Below are positions 27,884 to 40,979 of a DNA stretch of 64,000 nt, one piece after another (the first letter of the stretch is position 1; every line of letters starts with the position of its first letter). The stretch comes from Sphagnum compactum (lineage: Eukaryota; Bryophyta; Sphagnopsida; Sphagnales). Location: NCBI GenBank assembly GCA_965153455.1, contig OZ234494.1, positions 14,322,001 through 14,386,000 of the forward strand, written 5' to 3'. The translations under genes and the position numbers were made by a program. The notes under the pieces are model-generated. The model did no database searches. It was not told where the DNA came from and saw nothing but the letters and a program-made list of their open reading frames with translations.

Positions 27884-27965
27884 ATGTCATGTGTTTCAAA
27901 ACTTAAAAGATGATAAATTTAATGTAAATTTTGAGAAATGTGAATATGGAAAACTCAAAATAATT
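27876..27965 (+). pseudogene. Ty3/gypsy-like reverse transcriptase scrap
   Basis: The + frame reads ENLCHVFQNLKDDKFNVNFE followed by KCEYGKLKIIF. In Ty3/gypsy polymerases the region after the YVDD box has the form HL..VF..L....L.VN..KCEFGK....FLGH. The spacing of VF, L, K, VN, KCE and GK agrees, but the FLGH end is lost and no upstream RT motif remains in frame. The scrap starts inside the direct-repeat block. It is a decayed fragment of about 30 residues; a chance match cannot be fully excluded. Confidence 0.5.
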
Positions 27966-28210
27966 TTTCCTTGTACAACAAAACCGTTTAAGACAAATTC
28001 AAAATTCATAGTAGAAATGCGAGAGCCATTTCAATTCCAAGGCACCAAGGTTTTGTTAGCTTTTTACTAGCACATTCAATTCATTACTCTCTTTTTTCAA
28101 AGTTGGTTATGCCTTTGAACAATATACCAAAAAAAATGTTTAAGGCTTAAATGACACAATGAATACATGTGACTTGAAATTTGATGTGTTGAAAGAATCA
28201 TTCAAGGCTT

Positions 28211-28235
28211 GGGGGGGGGGGGGGGGGGGGGGGGG
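28211..28235. repeat. 25-base poly-G tract
   Basis: Twenty-five consecutive G residues are followed by AGGGTGGCGG. This is exceptional in AT-rich spacer and able to form G-quadruplex structures. The exact length is likely to be uncertain in any assembly. Confidence 0.95.
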
Positions 28236-31200
28236 AGGGTGGCGGAGATACCACTTGTGTTCAAGGTTATTTATTTTACTACCAATTTATGAATGAAATT
28301 ACTACTTTTATCTACTATATTTATTGATATTGTGTTATTTCAACATCCTCTTTGTCCCCTATAATTTCACAAACCCCTAACACCCATTAAAATATTCCAA
28401 AAGAAAAAGAAAGAAATTCGTACGTGTGGAACATATGTACATGTATGATGTGATATGTGATATGTAGGTATAAAAACAGTGTCAACATTACAATTAGGGG
28501 CATATTATGACATTGTTTTTACACCTTAAATTGATGGGCACATCAATGGCATGCAAGGTGAAAGGACACTAGGGTGTTTCAATTTTGGTGGATTAGAGTC
28601 CCTTTTCAAAGTCCTTTTCTATTATAGTTGAAAACTAGCTTAAAATATGAATATTTAAATGATATTGAAAATAACAATTTTTTCCATTTCGCATTTCAAG
28701 TCACGATGTTATAAGACGTATAAAATATCATTTTTTTAATAATTATTTTTAAATGGTTAAAAGGATTTTTTACATAATAAAAAATTTGGAATTTTGAAAA
28801 GTTCATAATATAATAAATCAAAATCACATTCCATTCATTCAATAAATCTTTAATTTTTAAAACATAATTTATCCAATATCCCAATGTTTCAAACACATAA
28901 AACTAACACATTGTAAAATAAAAGTTCATATCCATGAGTTTTGCAAGGCATGACATAGAGATTTGTTGTTAAGATTCAAAAGTTCATTAATATTCATTAA
29001 ATATTTAGGATTTTGATGTTGTTTTTGCATGTTTAAAATGCCAACTTTATGAACATTACGTATGTGATTCCCTTTTTTGATATTTCGATGAAAATACTAA
29101 CGTTTTATATTTAAGTCTCAAAGAGATGCATGAAAAAACTACAAGTGTGACACCTAAAAAGGGATTGCATAGTGTGCGAATGCCCTAAACATGAGAATCA
29201 TGTTGTTGGGATATGTTTTAGTTAAACAATAAGATGACATTAATCATTTAGATACGGTTGAATTTTGCTACAATTTTTTCAAACATTTTGTGATAATTGT
29301 GACATTGTCCCATATGGTTACCTATTGACATCCCACTAAATATTCCAAGTTGAATTGGCAATTATTTTATAAGTTCTTTGATGACATGGTTGACCAAGTT
29401 TGATGGTGACACAATTCATTAAGGATGGAAAATGTTCTTACAAGGTAGAGGGTGAATGTAAGGTATGGTGGATGAAAAGAAGTAAGAAAAAAACATCTTC
29501 AAAAGTCCATTTGGGAAGAATTTCCAAGTTTGTATTTCTTTCAAGTTGTGGGATGATTATTTGTAATTGGGCGACAACAATCCATTGATTTTAAACAGTA
29601 TGTTTCATTTATGTTCAAACCACCCTTGATATCACTATTTTGGACATGTATTGGGGAGCCACTCATATATTTTAGGAAGCATTTAAGATAAAAAGGTATT
29701 TTAAAAACATGTTATGCAATAATGAAATAATTTAAGTATATTTTAGGTATATTTAAAATTATTTTAAGTATAATCTAAATATATTCTCATAATGAATTAT
29801 AGGCACCCTATTTCTCTTTAAATAAATTATAAATTATTATTTTTTCAATAAGTTGCACCTTATATTTTTTTGCACATTGTTTGGAATAAAATGAAATGAC
29901 TACCCTTAGGGAACATGCGTGCACAAATCTAGCATCAAATACATTTTTTAAAAAATCATACGAATTTTGTAAAAAAAACCTTGCTTTGTAGTCACCTATA
30001 ATGAATCACAAACTTCAATGCAAGATGGGTATATATAAAAATCAAACGAACAAGTCATGTTGTGAAGGGGATAAAAAGGCAAGGATCAAGGTTTGTTCAA
30101 CTTTCAAAGACTTTCCAACTTTTACAACATTTGATTCATAATTTGTATAAAGTCATGATGGTACATAAAGCTAATGAATGTGTTTCAAATAGTCATAAGT
30201 TAAATTTGCCAAAACATTTCAAGGTTCAATATCTAAAATTATTTTCCTATTGAAAAGATTAGGCTTCTGATGAACAAATTATGATCAAAATAAAGGCACA
30301 TTGTGAGACCCCACCAAAGTTTGATAATACCTAGGATAATATGTGGTTGAAGTCATGCTTAATTTGAAGAACTATATGAGTATGATGGGAGTATTTAACT
30401 AAATGAAAATTTATGAAATACTTGAACCATCATGGACAAAAGTTAATTTAATATGGACCAATTCAAGTATTATATGTTAGGTTACATGTTTTAAGACGAA
30501 ATTTTGAAATTTTCATCTTCTACAATGTGAGTTCATGTTACAAATGTCATAGAAATGACATTCAAATTACATTGCACATGCTCAAATGAAAACTTGTACT
30601 TTAACACATTTTAGGTCTTTTTGTTAATGTGTGGATTTTCATTTTGAAAACTAGAGGGTTCTTGAATTAACTTGAGACAAGATTTGGCTACAAAGAATTG
30701 ACTTGAAATGACCATGATGAAAAAGGAAATGCAATAGGACTTGGGTGGCATGAGGTTGATGAATCCAAATGGAAAAGAACATGAATATAGTAAAATATTA
30801 ATAGATAAAGTAGTCTATGATGAGTATAATCACATGTTGACCACATAAAAGTACATTGAATTATAATACAAGTTGAATAAAATTTTTGAAAAAAATTAAT
30901 ACAACAATTTAACATGTTTGATGTAATGAGGACATTGAATTTTTGCTTGAATAATCCATAATGGTTGATGTTCCAAAAACATTTATACCAACAATGAGGA
31001 TAATATAGGCATTAAAAAGTGTCTTATTTTCCACCTTGATCAACACAAAAATACTTTTCAAGTTTCAAGTTTCAAAAAATCTCATTTGGGCATAATCTTC
31101 ACATTGATTCATGCATGTTGATGTTAATTATAATTGGTCAATCATTGTACATGATGTCGATGATTTTAATTCATATTATATTTAACAAACTTAACATTTC

Positions 31201-33390
31201 AAGACTTATTCATGCTAACAACTCCCTTTTAAGCCTTTCATAAAGGGGTGCAAAGTTTTTAAGGTGTACCAAAATCTTGTCACAACGTGACCCTTTTCTG
31301 TATTTTTTACCTAGTTTTTTTTAACCATGTAAAGACACATTTATGGATGATTATGATGGAATCTAGAATTATAATAGTCTAAAATATAATCCTTCTAAAA
31401 TTTTTGACATCTTTTGATTCATTATTTTTTATGGCAATCAAAATGTAGGTAAAAGAATATTGCAGTAAGGACTAGGCCCTTTTCATCCTGTGTGGTACAC
31501 CTTAAAGGATTTTCTTACTTTGATTATAATAAATTTTCTCAAATTTTGTACTCAATTTATCATAAATTCAATGGAGCGCCCAATGGTTGCATAATGGAAC
31601 CTCAATATAGTTTGAATCTACTTTCTTACATGTTTATGTAAAATATTGTTTTATTTTATATCTCAATTTTGAATATTAATCAACTTTTTTTTTGTACTAC
31701 CATGTTTATGGCCAAATAATAAGTTTTAATCATCTAATTAGGTTTACTTGAATTTGAACCAATGTTAGTAAGTTCATGCTATTAGGTAGTCGATTTAAAT
31801 CTATGTTCTCAACTAGATTATGGGGTATCTAGACCAAATGTTCAAAATTTTGTTAAAATAAAAGTTAGATCGTGCAACTAACCATTTGTTGATACTAAAA
31901 CCCTTTCTTGACACATGTTTAGATTCTTTCACAGAGGTCAAGTAGTCAAGCCTAATTTATTTTTTGTGATGAAATTTTGCCAAATATCATTAGTGAGTTA
32001 GGGTGGGTCCATGTTAAAATGAGTCGTGGAATGTGTATTCATCACTTAATTTGATATGTATTTAAATGGTTTGTTAGGTAAATGTTGAAAATCTTTGGTG
32101 CATTATGCAAGAAAACAATTTAATATATTATGGGAACATTTGGATAAGTTTGAAATGAATATAATGAGTATAAATCATGGAACATCAATTTTAAAATATT
32201 GTAACCAATGTTTTCATTGTTAAATGAACTCCTTAATGAGCTTAAAATGACTTGAAAATGATTTATTTATGGGAGATCTCTTTAATGCATTTTTACATAG
32301 TATGTAATGCAACATCTTTTGTGGTCATAAGAATTTTATGTTTTGTGTAAATCACAATTTTAAGAATATTACCTTTGAATAACTAATTCAATGTTGCCAT
32401 GTTGGTTTGACTAATTAACCCAATATTGATGAGCATTTAAAAAGGAATTGATAATGGTTATTTTTTTAACATGGATTCACTCATTAACCCTTTTTCTCAT
32501 GTTAAAAAAAAATCTTCAACATTTGATGCAACCTTAACTTGGTGTGTGATTGACTCCCAAGATGGGCAACAAAGTGTTCACATAAAATGAAAGGAAATAT
32601 GTCATTTATAATAAATAGTAAGGAAGGTTTTTAGAAGTGGTCTTAGAAGGCTCAATTAGTAGAACTTGTAGAAGGTTTAATTGATATATCTTTTTTGATT
32701 GCTTAATTTGGGGGTAGTCACGTTATTAGGAGCCAATTCAAGTGCAATTAATTTTTTAACAAATTTTTTACATGTTTCATAAACTAAATTAATGTTGAAA
32801 AGGTGTGTTGTATTTGTATGACACCCTTTTTAATATTTCAATTTAGCATTTAATTAAATAAGTTGAAATTAATCCAATGAATATAAAGTATATTTCACCA
32901 TGTTTTAAAGCTTGTAACTAGTGTCTTTTAGCATTGTGTTGTAGTGTAAAAGCATTGGACCTAAACATTGTTGTTGAATTTTTTTTACTAATCTTGTGTT
33001 ACCATTTCAACTAGTTGGGACTAGTCATAATGATTTAGGAGGATGCCACTAACTCCTATTACCCTACTGTTACCCATTGATGAAACTTTTTAGAAATTTT
33101 AATTGGCAAGATTTTTCAAAAAGGTTCCATGGGATAATATAAGTAAAAGTTCAAAAGGCATCACCTCCTAATATCACCAATAAAAGTTATGGTGTATGTA
33201 TTTTGTTTTTATTTCAAGTCTAGCTTTGTATCATGCCTTGTTCCATCAAATGAAAATTTATAATTATTTTTCATTGTTGAATCTTTTGTTTTGTCAATTC
33301 CATACTTAGTCATTTTATTGTTTTAATAAAAAGTTGAAGGATTCTTAAAATTAAATCAATTAGACGTCGCTGAAACGTAAAATCAAAAGT
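28236..33390. other. AT-rich spacer, no gene seen
   Basis: About 5 kb in which no frame exceeds about 75 codons and no motif was recognised. No tandem or inverted repeat was obvious. It probably consists of transposon remains too decayed to read by eye. Confidence 0.45.
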
Positions 33391-33454
33391 GTCTTTACTG
33401 AAAATAGAGATCTCTCTCCTTATCAAATAATCGAATTAATAAACCCAATCCTTC

Positions 33455-33502
33455 AAAAAACCAAAAAAGATGCTGGTATAAAATTGGATCTCCTCCTCCT
33501 GC
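33455..33502 (-). pseudogene. cox1: mitochondrial cox1 fragment in nuclear DNA
   Basis: Reading the - strand from 33502 to 33455 gives AGGGDPILYQHLFWFF, a 16-residue block that is nearly invariant in cytochrome c oxidase subunit I and includes a conserved histidine region near the CuB site. Before it, where FDP or YDP would be expected, the frame reads NSVT. After it, where GHPEVY is expected, it reads EGLGLL, so both flanks differ from cox1. The 3' break after FWFF coincides with the known group I intron insertion site of fungal and angiosperm cox1. The surrounding ~150 bp may also be mitochondrial (intron or chimeric DNA), but I cannot show that. It is non-functional as a gene. Confidence 0.75.
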
Positions 33503-35570
33503 AGTTACACTGTTTGTATAGTGGACAATTTCGTTATCAAGTTTGATTTGTCGTAGCTTGCTGCGCAAAGGATCAAGACATGGAATGTTTAGATACCCTC
33601 CCACTTCATGTGAGAATGTGTGGAAGACTAAATGGGAAGCACTCCCAAGTGGAAGTTTCAAGGTGTTTCAAATATTTGGATCAAATTTTGGTGGGTCAAA
33701 CCTTGTCCAAATTGGGCCTTTTTATAGACCCTTGGAATGGCCTTTAAAAAATATATATATTATGATAAAAGGGGGTCACATTTTGAAAAACAAATTGTAC
33801 CATAAACTATGGCCATTTGAAGCTTGCCAAAAATCAAATTATCAAAGTGACTCCCAACCACTTAAATGTCATTTTGAAATGTCAAACCAACTCCAATTGA
33901 AGATTTTGACATATAGTCACAATTATTTTTTCAAGGGTTTACACAAGGTTGGAATCTTTGAATTTGGAGGTTGACATTTGAGGAAGTCATGAACTCCTAA
34001 AGTTTTAGGAATCATCCCTTGATAGAATAAGGAGTTTCAATTTCAAAATTCAAACAAATTCTCCATTTCAATGTGACCCCAATTATATAATGTTGACTTG
34101 TTGTCTTTATTTATATAATAACATTCATAGTATATCATGAGAACATGTGAATATATTTCAAATCAATTTAGTGATTAAAAAACCCATATTTGTCCTTTTA
34201 AAACATTATAACTCGTGCTTTCGAATAGAAAATCACCTATGAAATAATTTTAAAAGTTGAAAATTACATATTTTTGATATAATGAAATAAATTGCAATAA
34301 CATTTTTTGAATATTTCAAATTAAACTATTGCCTAAGGGAGCACCATTGTCTCCTATTAACATGGTTGGACCTTTTCAAATCTAAGCTATGGTGATTGTT
34401 GTGAATTCATGTTAAGCTAAGGTTTGTTTGTGCATCATTTTGGTACCTAATTATTTCCTTTTTTTGTTTCAATATTTATGGATTTTGAAGTTTGTTTTGC
34501 AAATAATTAACTTAAGGATTATTTTCATTTTCGCAATTTTTCTCTTAATTGGATAAACAAAGGGTTTCCATTTCTTCTAGATGCCATTGCCTTATTGGGA
34601 GCCATGATGTAACACCTTTTTAAAAAAACAATTAAGAAAAACTCAATCAAGTTTTATTTTTAAAGTAAGTTCTTTGTTTTAATTAACAATACATAACTAT
34701 TAATACAAAAAATATTAGTTGGACTTGAAGATAATAAATTATAAATATTTTATAATTGGGTCATGGAATTGTAGATGGAATCAAACCCAATCTAAAATTA
34801 GACCAAACTCAAAATTTCTTAAGAAATTTCCACAATTGAAAGTTATATAAATCTAAAAACCCATTCTCAAAAACTATAGTGGAGGTTTTTTCAAACCAAA
34901 ACAAATAAATAATTGAAACCAAAGGCTCTTTTCAAATCAAAAATTGGATAACATTACAAGTTTGGACATTCCTTTGAATACTCATTATTTTCAAACATTT
35001 ATAACATTGCACTATTAATGTACCTTCATCATTCTAGATCTTTTTAAATTCTTTCCTCTCCCAATGTTACATTGGGCTAACATGAACTCATTACCAATAT
35101 TTTTTGCAACCAATTCCAGATTAATGCAATTGAAGGATCTTTTTAACATTCCGCCTCTATGAATTGCATTGCATATGATTGGGACAAAAACTATTATGGA
35201 TTATAAAACATGCATGCTCATAGAGTTTAAGTATAAATGTAAACAAAATTAGGATAAGAACTTTCAATTGGGGAGATGACAACATTACAAGATATAACCA
35301 TTTTGTTACAAAATTAGTAACATAAAGACAAACCAACACAATGCATTTTGTGTTGTTACATGATAGTCAAAATGAACTTATGGTCCATGGAACATGATTA
35401 ATGTTTTTTTTTCAATTTTTTGAAGCACCTAATTTACGTTGGGACATTTAATTAATTGGACAAAGTAAATGACATCTTTAGTCAAGATGGAGAATGATTT
35501 TCTAATCAAAAGGAACAACATGTACTATTCAATATGCAAAGATAGTTACAACTAGGTTAGGCAATAGCCT
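33503..35570. other. spacer downstream of the cox1 block
   Basis: A 143-codon + frame (33543-33974) begins just beyond the cox1 block and has no recognisable domain; it overlaps a - strand frame that contains the cox1 residues, so I do not call a gene. The rest is AT-rich spacer. Confidence 0.35.
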
Positions 35571-35830
35571 AAGCTTACTTACATACCAACTTACTTACTT
35601 GCTTACCTATCTCCTACTTCCCACCTACCATCCTACAAACCTACTTACCTACTTAACTCCTATGACCTATTTACTTACCTACCTAAATAACTACCTCCTA
35701 CTTCCTATATACCATTCTACATATCTATTTACCTACCCATTTACTTACCTACCTACCTACCTACCCCTTCTACCTACCAACCATCATGCAACCTACCTGT
35801 TAATTATTTAACTTTCTTACTTGCCTACAT
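35571..35830. repeat. TACC/TTAC imperfect microsatellite
   Basis: The + strand is a long imperfect run of CTTACCTACC-like words. A second, shorter patch in both orientations lies at about 35985-36100. The leucine/threonine/tyrosine-rich frame over it is an artefact. Confidence 0.85.
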
Positions 35831-36100
35831 AACTAAACTAAAGATGTTAAATAAACAAGTGAATGAAAAATTTGACAAGTTTTGTTAACTTTGGAAAGTG
35901 TAGTCCATTGACAAGGACTTGGATTATCATTGGGGAGGTGAAGGGTTCAATTTCTAATAATTGCAACCTATGTATATGCTTAAAAAGTTAGTATAGGTAG
36001 GCTAGGTTAGGAAGGTTAAGTAGGTTAGGCTACTACCTACCTACTTGTTTTTTTATGACCTACTTAAACCTATATACTATGTACCTACCTACATAAAGAT

Positions 36101-37127
36101 ATTTTTTTGGTAATAATCCAAAAAAATAAAGTAAAAATTTGACTAGTGAAATGGTTCACAATTCACACGTCAAAATGACTAGAGTCAAATAGTTCAACAT
36201 TTTACTAATAAAAAATACCTCTTAATCAAATTGGACAAGTCCAAATCGACTTGTCCAAATTGATATAATGGTCTTTTTTATGCTTGTGCAAATGGGGTCC
36301 TTTTTTATTAGGTTCTCCAATATAAAAAACCATGAATTGTAATTGTGAAAACACTTTCATTTCTTTCTAAATGTCATGGAAAAAAGGCACAATTAAATAT
36401 ATATATAGCATATTTTATATTCTATCAAAATATTCATTGAATATTCCATTATTTCATAACATGCCCAAAAATGAACCCATTTTATTTTATGTGTTTGATA
36501 CTATATACAAATAGTGACCTCCCTAGGGAAAATGTAAGGAGTAATGGGCTATGTTGTACCACTTAAATTGGCTTTAGACATAATAAAAATCAATTATGTC
36601 CATGTGCATGCATTTATACATACATGGGGGGCAAAAACTTAAATGGAAGTTTTGATGGAAGTCCCACTATTTAAAAATACATGAATTCGTCTTATAGACT
36701 TGAATATGGACCAAAAATGGACTAGTCAATCCCTTACAAATGAAAAGTGAATAATGGTGGGTGGATAAATGACATCCATGGATGAAATTCATTTTTAAAA
36801 AAGCTCTATTATAATTCATTAACTTATGGAGGATTTTACAAATTCATAGATAATTTCAAACATAATTCATTTTTTGGTTGTGACTTCAAAGTTTGGAGGA
36901 GAAATTGGCCTTGTAATTTTGCATCTTCTGTGTGGCCAACATACCACCTCTTTGAAGGTCTTGTTATTTCAGACTTTGACAACTTTATTTTTATAGTGTT
37001 TCATGATGTAAAGTGCATGTTTTTACAACAAACATTGAACTGAATTTTTTTGGGGAGAATTGACTAGACTTACGCAATCTAAAAGAATGAACAACTCAAA
37101 CTGAACAGCAGGCCTCTCTCATCACAC
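36101..37127. other. AT-rich spacer
   Basis: No supported gene or repeat. Confidence 0.4.
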
Positions 37128-37169
37128 ACAAATGTTGTTGGTAAATTTGTTCCAACCAACAACATTTGT
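37128..37169. repeat. perfect 14-bp inverted repeat (hairpin)
   Basis: ACAAATGTTGTTGG at 37128-37141 is exactly complementary to CCAACAACATTTGT at 37156-37169, with a 14-nt loop. No T-run follows and no gene is nearby, so its role is unknown. Confidence 0.85.
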
Positions 37170-37477
37170 AATGTGTTTAGAAGTCTCAAGTTCCAAAAAA
37201 CAAAACATAAACGAGTTAAACATGGTTGGGGATGAGGACCTTTTAAGTTGTTAACTCATCCACCTATAATATCCTTATGGTAAGGGGCTCATGTAATATG
37301 TAGCAAGAATTAGAATCACTTAACACGTACATACAAACTTATGAGAACATTACAACATGTAACAAAACTAAGTTCTATGTTTTTTTAATGAGATGTGGTG
37401 AACATGAAAATGTAGGTAGTTGCCAACAAGTTCTACTTAATCTTCTCAATAAGCAATTTGCATGAGCCAATGAGTGA

Positions 37478-37892
37478 TCATGCACAACTAGTCAAGTCAT
37501 TCGTTGTGTGACAAATCAATTGGTCAACAAGCAACATACCCGTGATGTCCAATGTTTTAAGTACATAAAGGGTGGGTGAAGGGTGGGGGCGGGAGCTTGG
37601 TTCTTTCCCAAGGCACCAGAGTGACCAGTCACTTCTTACAAGGAATCTCAGCCTCCTCCCCCCTCTTCCCAATCTGATCTGCGGTTTCATGAAGTTCCCT
37701 TGTCCCCAGCAATACCCACAGATCTTCAAGGAAAGTCCAGGGTGCACTGTGCAACGAGCATGCAGTGAATTAAAACATTCGAGGCTGCTGCTAATCAACT
37801 ATTTTTTAATTCTGCCAACAAGATCTCGTGTGCAACAAAAAAAAACCACCACCCTACATAATTATTGTTTACATCCGACCCACCAGACATGA
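37478..37892. other. GC-richer patch with opposing ORFs
   Basis: Two 106-codon frames overlap on opposite strands (37478-37798 - and 37572-37892 +). Neither shows a recognisable domain, though the + frame avoids the A/T homopolymers typical of the flanks. It may be a remnant of an exon or an element. I do not call it a gene. Confidence 0.25.
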
Positions 37893-38129
37893 TCTTGCCC
37901 ACACACATATTCCAAAAAGACCTCATTCAATTTGTGTAAAGCAAATTTAGTCTAATATAATTTTAAATTTCCAATTGCACAGCAATTCAATACACACAAT
38001 GAGTCACCATTTTGATGGTGTTCTGATCCCAATTTGAGGCAAAATCTCTCATCCAGTGTTTTCTTTTTAGGGCGAGTTTTTGCATCCTGGTGACAAAGAA
38101 AGAAAGTGGAGATCCTAATGATACAAATG

Positions 38130-39210
38130 ATTTCTTTTTGGAAAAAATAGGCCGAAGTTGCCACACATTATGAGGATTTTATTTTTTTGGAAGTCACTGT
38201 ATTTAAACAATAAGTTTCAACATGTCACCAGAATACCTATAGGCGGAATGATCCTAAAATTTTCTACTTTCCTCTCTGACCTATAGCTAAATTTGGCTAA
38301 GTTGTATCCGTGGTTGATTGATTGCCAACCCACCTACCTCAAAAATTTGAAAGAAAAACACTTGCTCCCAACCATGCTTGCAATTTCCTGCAGCTATAAT
38401 TTGCATGAATGAATTATGATCAGATTCTGATAATATTCATTACTGGATATTTAATTGTGGTCTATACTTTGTAAAAAAACTAATTGTGTTCAGACCTAAC
38501 TGCAAAATATAGATATTGCAAGCCAGGTTGAGCTAGTGACAAAAAGAATGTCCTGCATTATAATGGGCCCAGGTCCTTGGAGACCAGCTTTATTCAAATT
38601 TATTTCAAATGGGTTGGTGGGAAAAAGTTGGTACTGATTGGTATGTCTAACATTCAAGAGAATTGGATGATAGGCTATAGCTAGATCTAGGTGTTGAAGA
38701 GTTCTTGTTCAGACCAAATTATTATAAAGTAGGCTATACTTGTTGTAAATTTGTAATGTATGTTGAAACATGCAAGTCCCCACATAAAGCATCAGGCAAA
38801 CATTTCAGGAACCAAACTACTCACGGCCCACCAAGTTATTAAATGTGTGTGGTTAAAGAACAAAAGCTCAAGAAAAATGAAGGAAATGCCTTATTGATGA
38901 AATTGGATTCCATGTGAGGACATATTCATCCCAATTTTTGGTCCACTCATTCATGCATTCATTTGAGATGAGAAGGCAGTGTCTCTTTCACTGATAAGTT
39001 TTTGCCAAAATTTGACCTACACAAATATGATTTCCACCTATACAAAGGATTTTTTCTCATGGAAAAAAGTGGGCCCAGATTTGCAGAAATTTGAAATTTT
39101 TTTCCCAATTGCCATATTTTCATGATAAGTTCCAGTATGTAGCCAAGAATATAAAAGGATTCGGGTTTTTTCTACTTTGATATGTAATATGTAGCCAAAT
39201 TTGGCTAAAG
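38130..39210. repeat. two related ~170-bp repeat copies
   Basis: Stretches at about 38130-38310 and 39035-39210 share a starting GGAAAAAA.T.GGCC-like word, a TTTTCTACTTT word and a closing TAGC.AAATTTGGCTAA word. The last resembles the terminal repeat of the foldback element at 21.9-22.4 kb, so both look like partial members of that family. No gene is seen between them. Confidence 0.5.
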
Positions 39211-39465
39211 TATTTATCATCACTTTGACTACATTGATCACAAAATCCTGAAAAGAAACCCTTGTCCTAAAACCCAGTGCCAAAGTTATTAAAGCCGATG
39301 TCTTTAAGGGAAAAAAAAGGGGAAAAAGAGAGAAAGAAATGCCTTGTTAAAAATGGATAATTCAGTGAGCATATGAAATCATCCACTGATTCATGCATTC
39401 TCTGCTTGACTGATGAGAAGGTGGTGCACGTCAAAATGGTTGTGCCCTTGATTGATGATGAGTGT

Positions 39466-39488
39466 TATCATCATCATCATCATCATCA
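39466..39488. repeat. ATC triplet microsatellite
   Basis: A (CAT)n run of about seven units upstream of the cytokinin dehydrogenase gene. Confidence 0.85.
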
Positions 39489-39589
39489 GGATTCAGTACA
39501 CTAGAGCAAAATTAGAAGGAGTAATGGGGGAAGTGTGTTAATTACAAATGATAATTACATGGCTTCTATTAATGAAAAGGAAGAGAGGA

Positions 39590-39619
39590 GTGGGGGGGGG
39601 GGAAGGGAGGGGGGGGGAG
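39590..39619. repeat. G-rich tract
   Basis: Two runs of eight or more G are separated by GAAGGGA. The tract could form a quadruplex on the + strand and marks the left edge of the GC-richer genic island. Confidence 0.85.
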
Positions 39620-40708
39620 AAGAGATGGCCAGTGCAGGTAGCATTGATGGCGGGACACTAATCAGAGGCCTGAAAGTGATCAAAAAAAGAATAAGAAAGA
39701 TACAGAGATCAGGCCGGTCAGGTTTACAAGATCTGGAAGAAGCCAAATCTTCAGTACAGTCTTCGACTGCTCAGTGCTCTCATCAGACTGCTGGCTAATG
39801 AGCTTCATGTCGGCAGCCAGCTGCTGCTGCTGTCTGGCGTGTGCATGAAGCAGCAGCTAGTCCTGTCGTTGAAGTTGCAGTAGTGGCAACAACAGCAGCA
39901 GCAGCAGAAACTCCTGAATGGGTCTCCAACAGGTAGGTTACAATTCTAGCTGCCCAACAACCAGCTTTTTTTAACACATGAGCAGCTTGCGTAATGTTCC
40001 AGTCAGCTCCAGATTCATATATTATTTGCATTCATCAGTTCCAGTTACGAAGTCTAGAATCTAGATGATGATCAGGGCTCCAGATCAGTGCGCACAAATC
40101 TCCGCTTTCAAGGGTCCCAAGTATTCAAGTTTCCGGATTATATATATATATTAATAGCTAGCTGTATACACATGAGGCTGAACTGGTGGGGAGTAGTGAA
40201 GAGATGAGGACATGAGGAGAGGCACGGAGCCATCGAGAGTAGACTAGTACAATCTGATGAGAGAGATGAAGCGTGAATTGACGTGTGCGAAGGAGTAGTG
40301 GTAGTTTGGGTGCGGATTCTACCCCACGGTTTTGACTGATTTGATAGCCAGCTGCAAGTCTTTTTTACAGCTGCAGGCGGCGTGTATGAAGATGTGGGGA
40401 CAAGTTAGTGTACGGGGAGGGGGACAGATCATATTGAGAATGTCTGAGGATCGCTTTGTTGAAGGGACGACGCATGCTGCACTAGCTAGTGATGACTATC
40501 TATCTGCTGTATTATCATGTAGCGTATAAGCTAGCAGCATCTAGAATCGTCCTCCTTTTGTTGTTGCTGCTGCTGCTGCTGCTGTTGCTGGCGCCCAACT
40601 GCTGCTTTAGGGACAGACCACGCTAGCTAGCTCGTCTCGGCAACTCCGGCCAGCTGAATATAATCTTCAACTACCAGGATCAGGGTCAGCACGGAAGTGT
40701 ACGCACGC
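39620..40708 (+). promoter_or_regulatory. probable upstream region of the cytokinin dehydrogenase gene
   Basis: The composition changes from AT-rich spacer to a mix rich in AGCT, CTAG, CAG and CTG words, including (GCA)n near 39893-39907, TAGCTAGCTG at about 40155 and (CTG)n near 40565-40590. TATA-like candidates are the alternating TA run at about 40139-40153 and AATATAAT near 40657; neither can be proven to set the transcription start. Frames here (for example 40332-40529 +, 39795-40031 -) lack motifs. That this is the promoter and leader is inferred from position. Confidence 0.4.
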
Positions 40709-40888
40709 ATGGCCGGGTTCCGGTTTAAAATGAAGAAGAAGAGGAAGCTGCAAGCAGCTATAACTACAATTCCAGAGCTTGAAAAGAAGAAGAGTGATCC
40801 GCTGCAGGTAGAAGGAATTGATTTGAGGTGGTGGTGGTGGTGGTGGTGCAGGTCATCAGGTCATCATAGTTCAGAAGCTAGTCAGTAG
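40709..40888 (+). other. possible upstream ORF in the cytokinin dehydrogenase leader
   Basis: An ATG at 40709 opens a 59-codon frame (MAGFRFKMKKKRKLQAAITT at its start) that includes six tryptophans in a row from a (GTG)n triplet run and stops at 40888, 91 bp before the first candidate start of the main gene. If transcribed in the leader it could lower translation, but both transcription and any regulatory role are inference. The tryptophan run is a product of the microsatellite. Confidence 0.25.
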
Positions 40889-40979
40889 CTAGCCACCTTG
40901 TGATCGTCTGCTAGAGAAGAGCTTGACTAGCTGCTGTAGTCGGAGATCGGTTTGCTCGATTTCCAAGAGCTCAGAGGAG

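Noticed and set aside
33543-33974. 143-codon + strand ORF
   Set aside because: No recognisable domain, overlaps the opposite-strand frame holding the cox1 block, and has AT-driven codons; likely a chance frame.
35599-35811. Leucine/threonine/tyrosine-rich ORF
   Set aside because: Pure product of the TACC microsatellite.
39535-39798. Glycine-rich + ORF upstream of the cytokinin gene
   Set aside because: Glycines come from the G-run tract; the remainder shows no family signature and no splice context.
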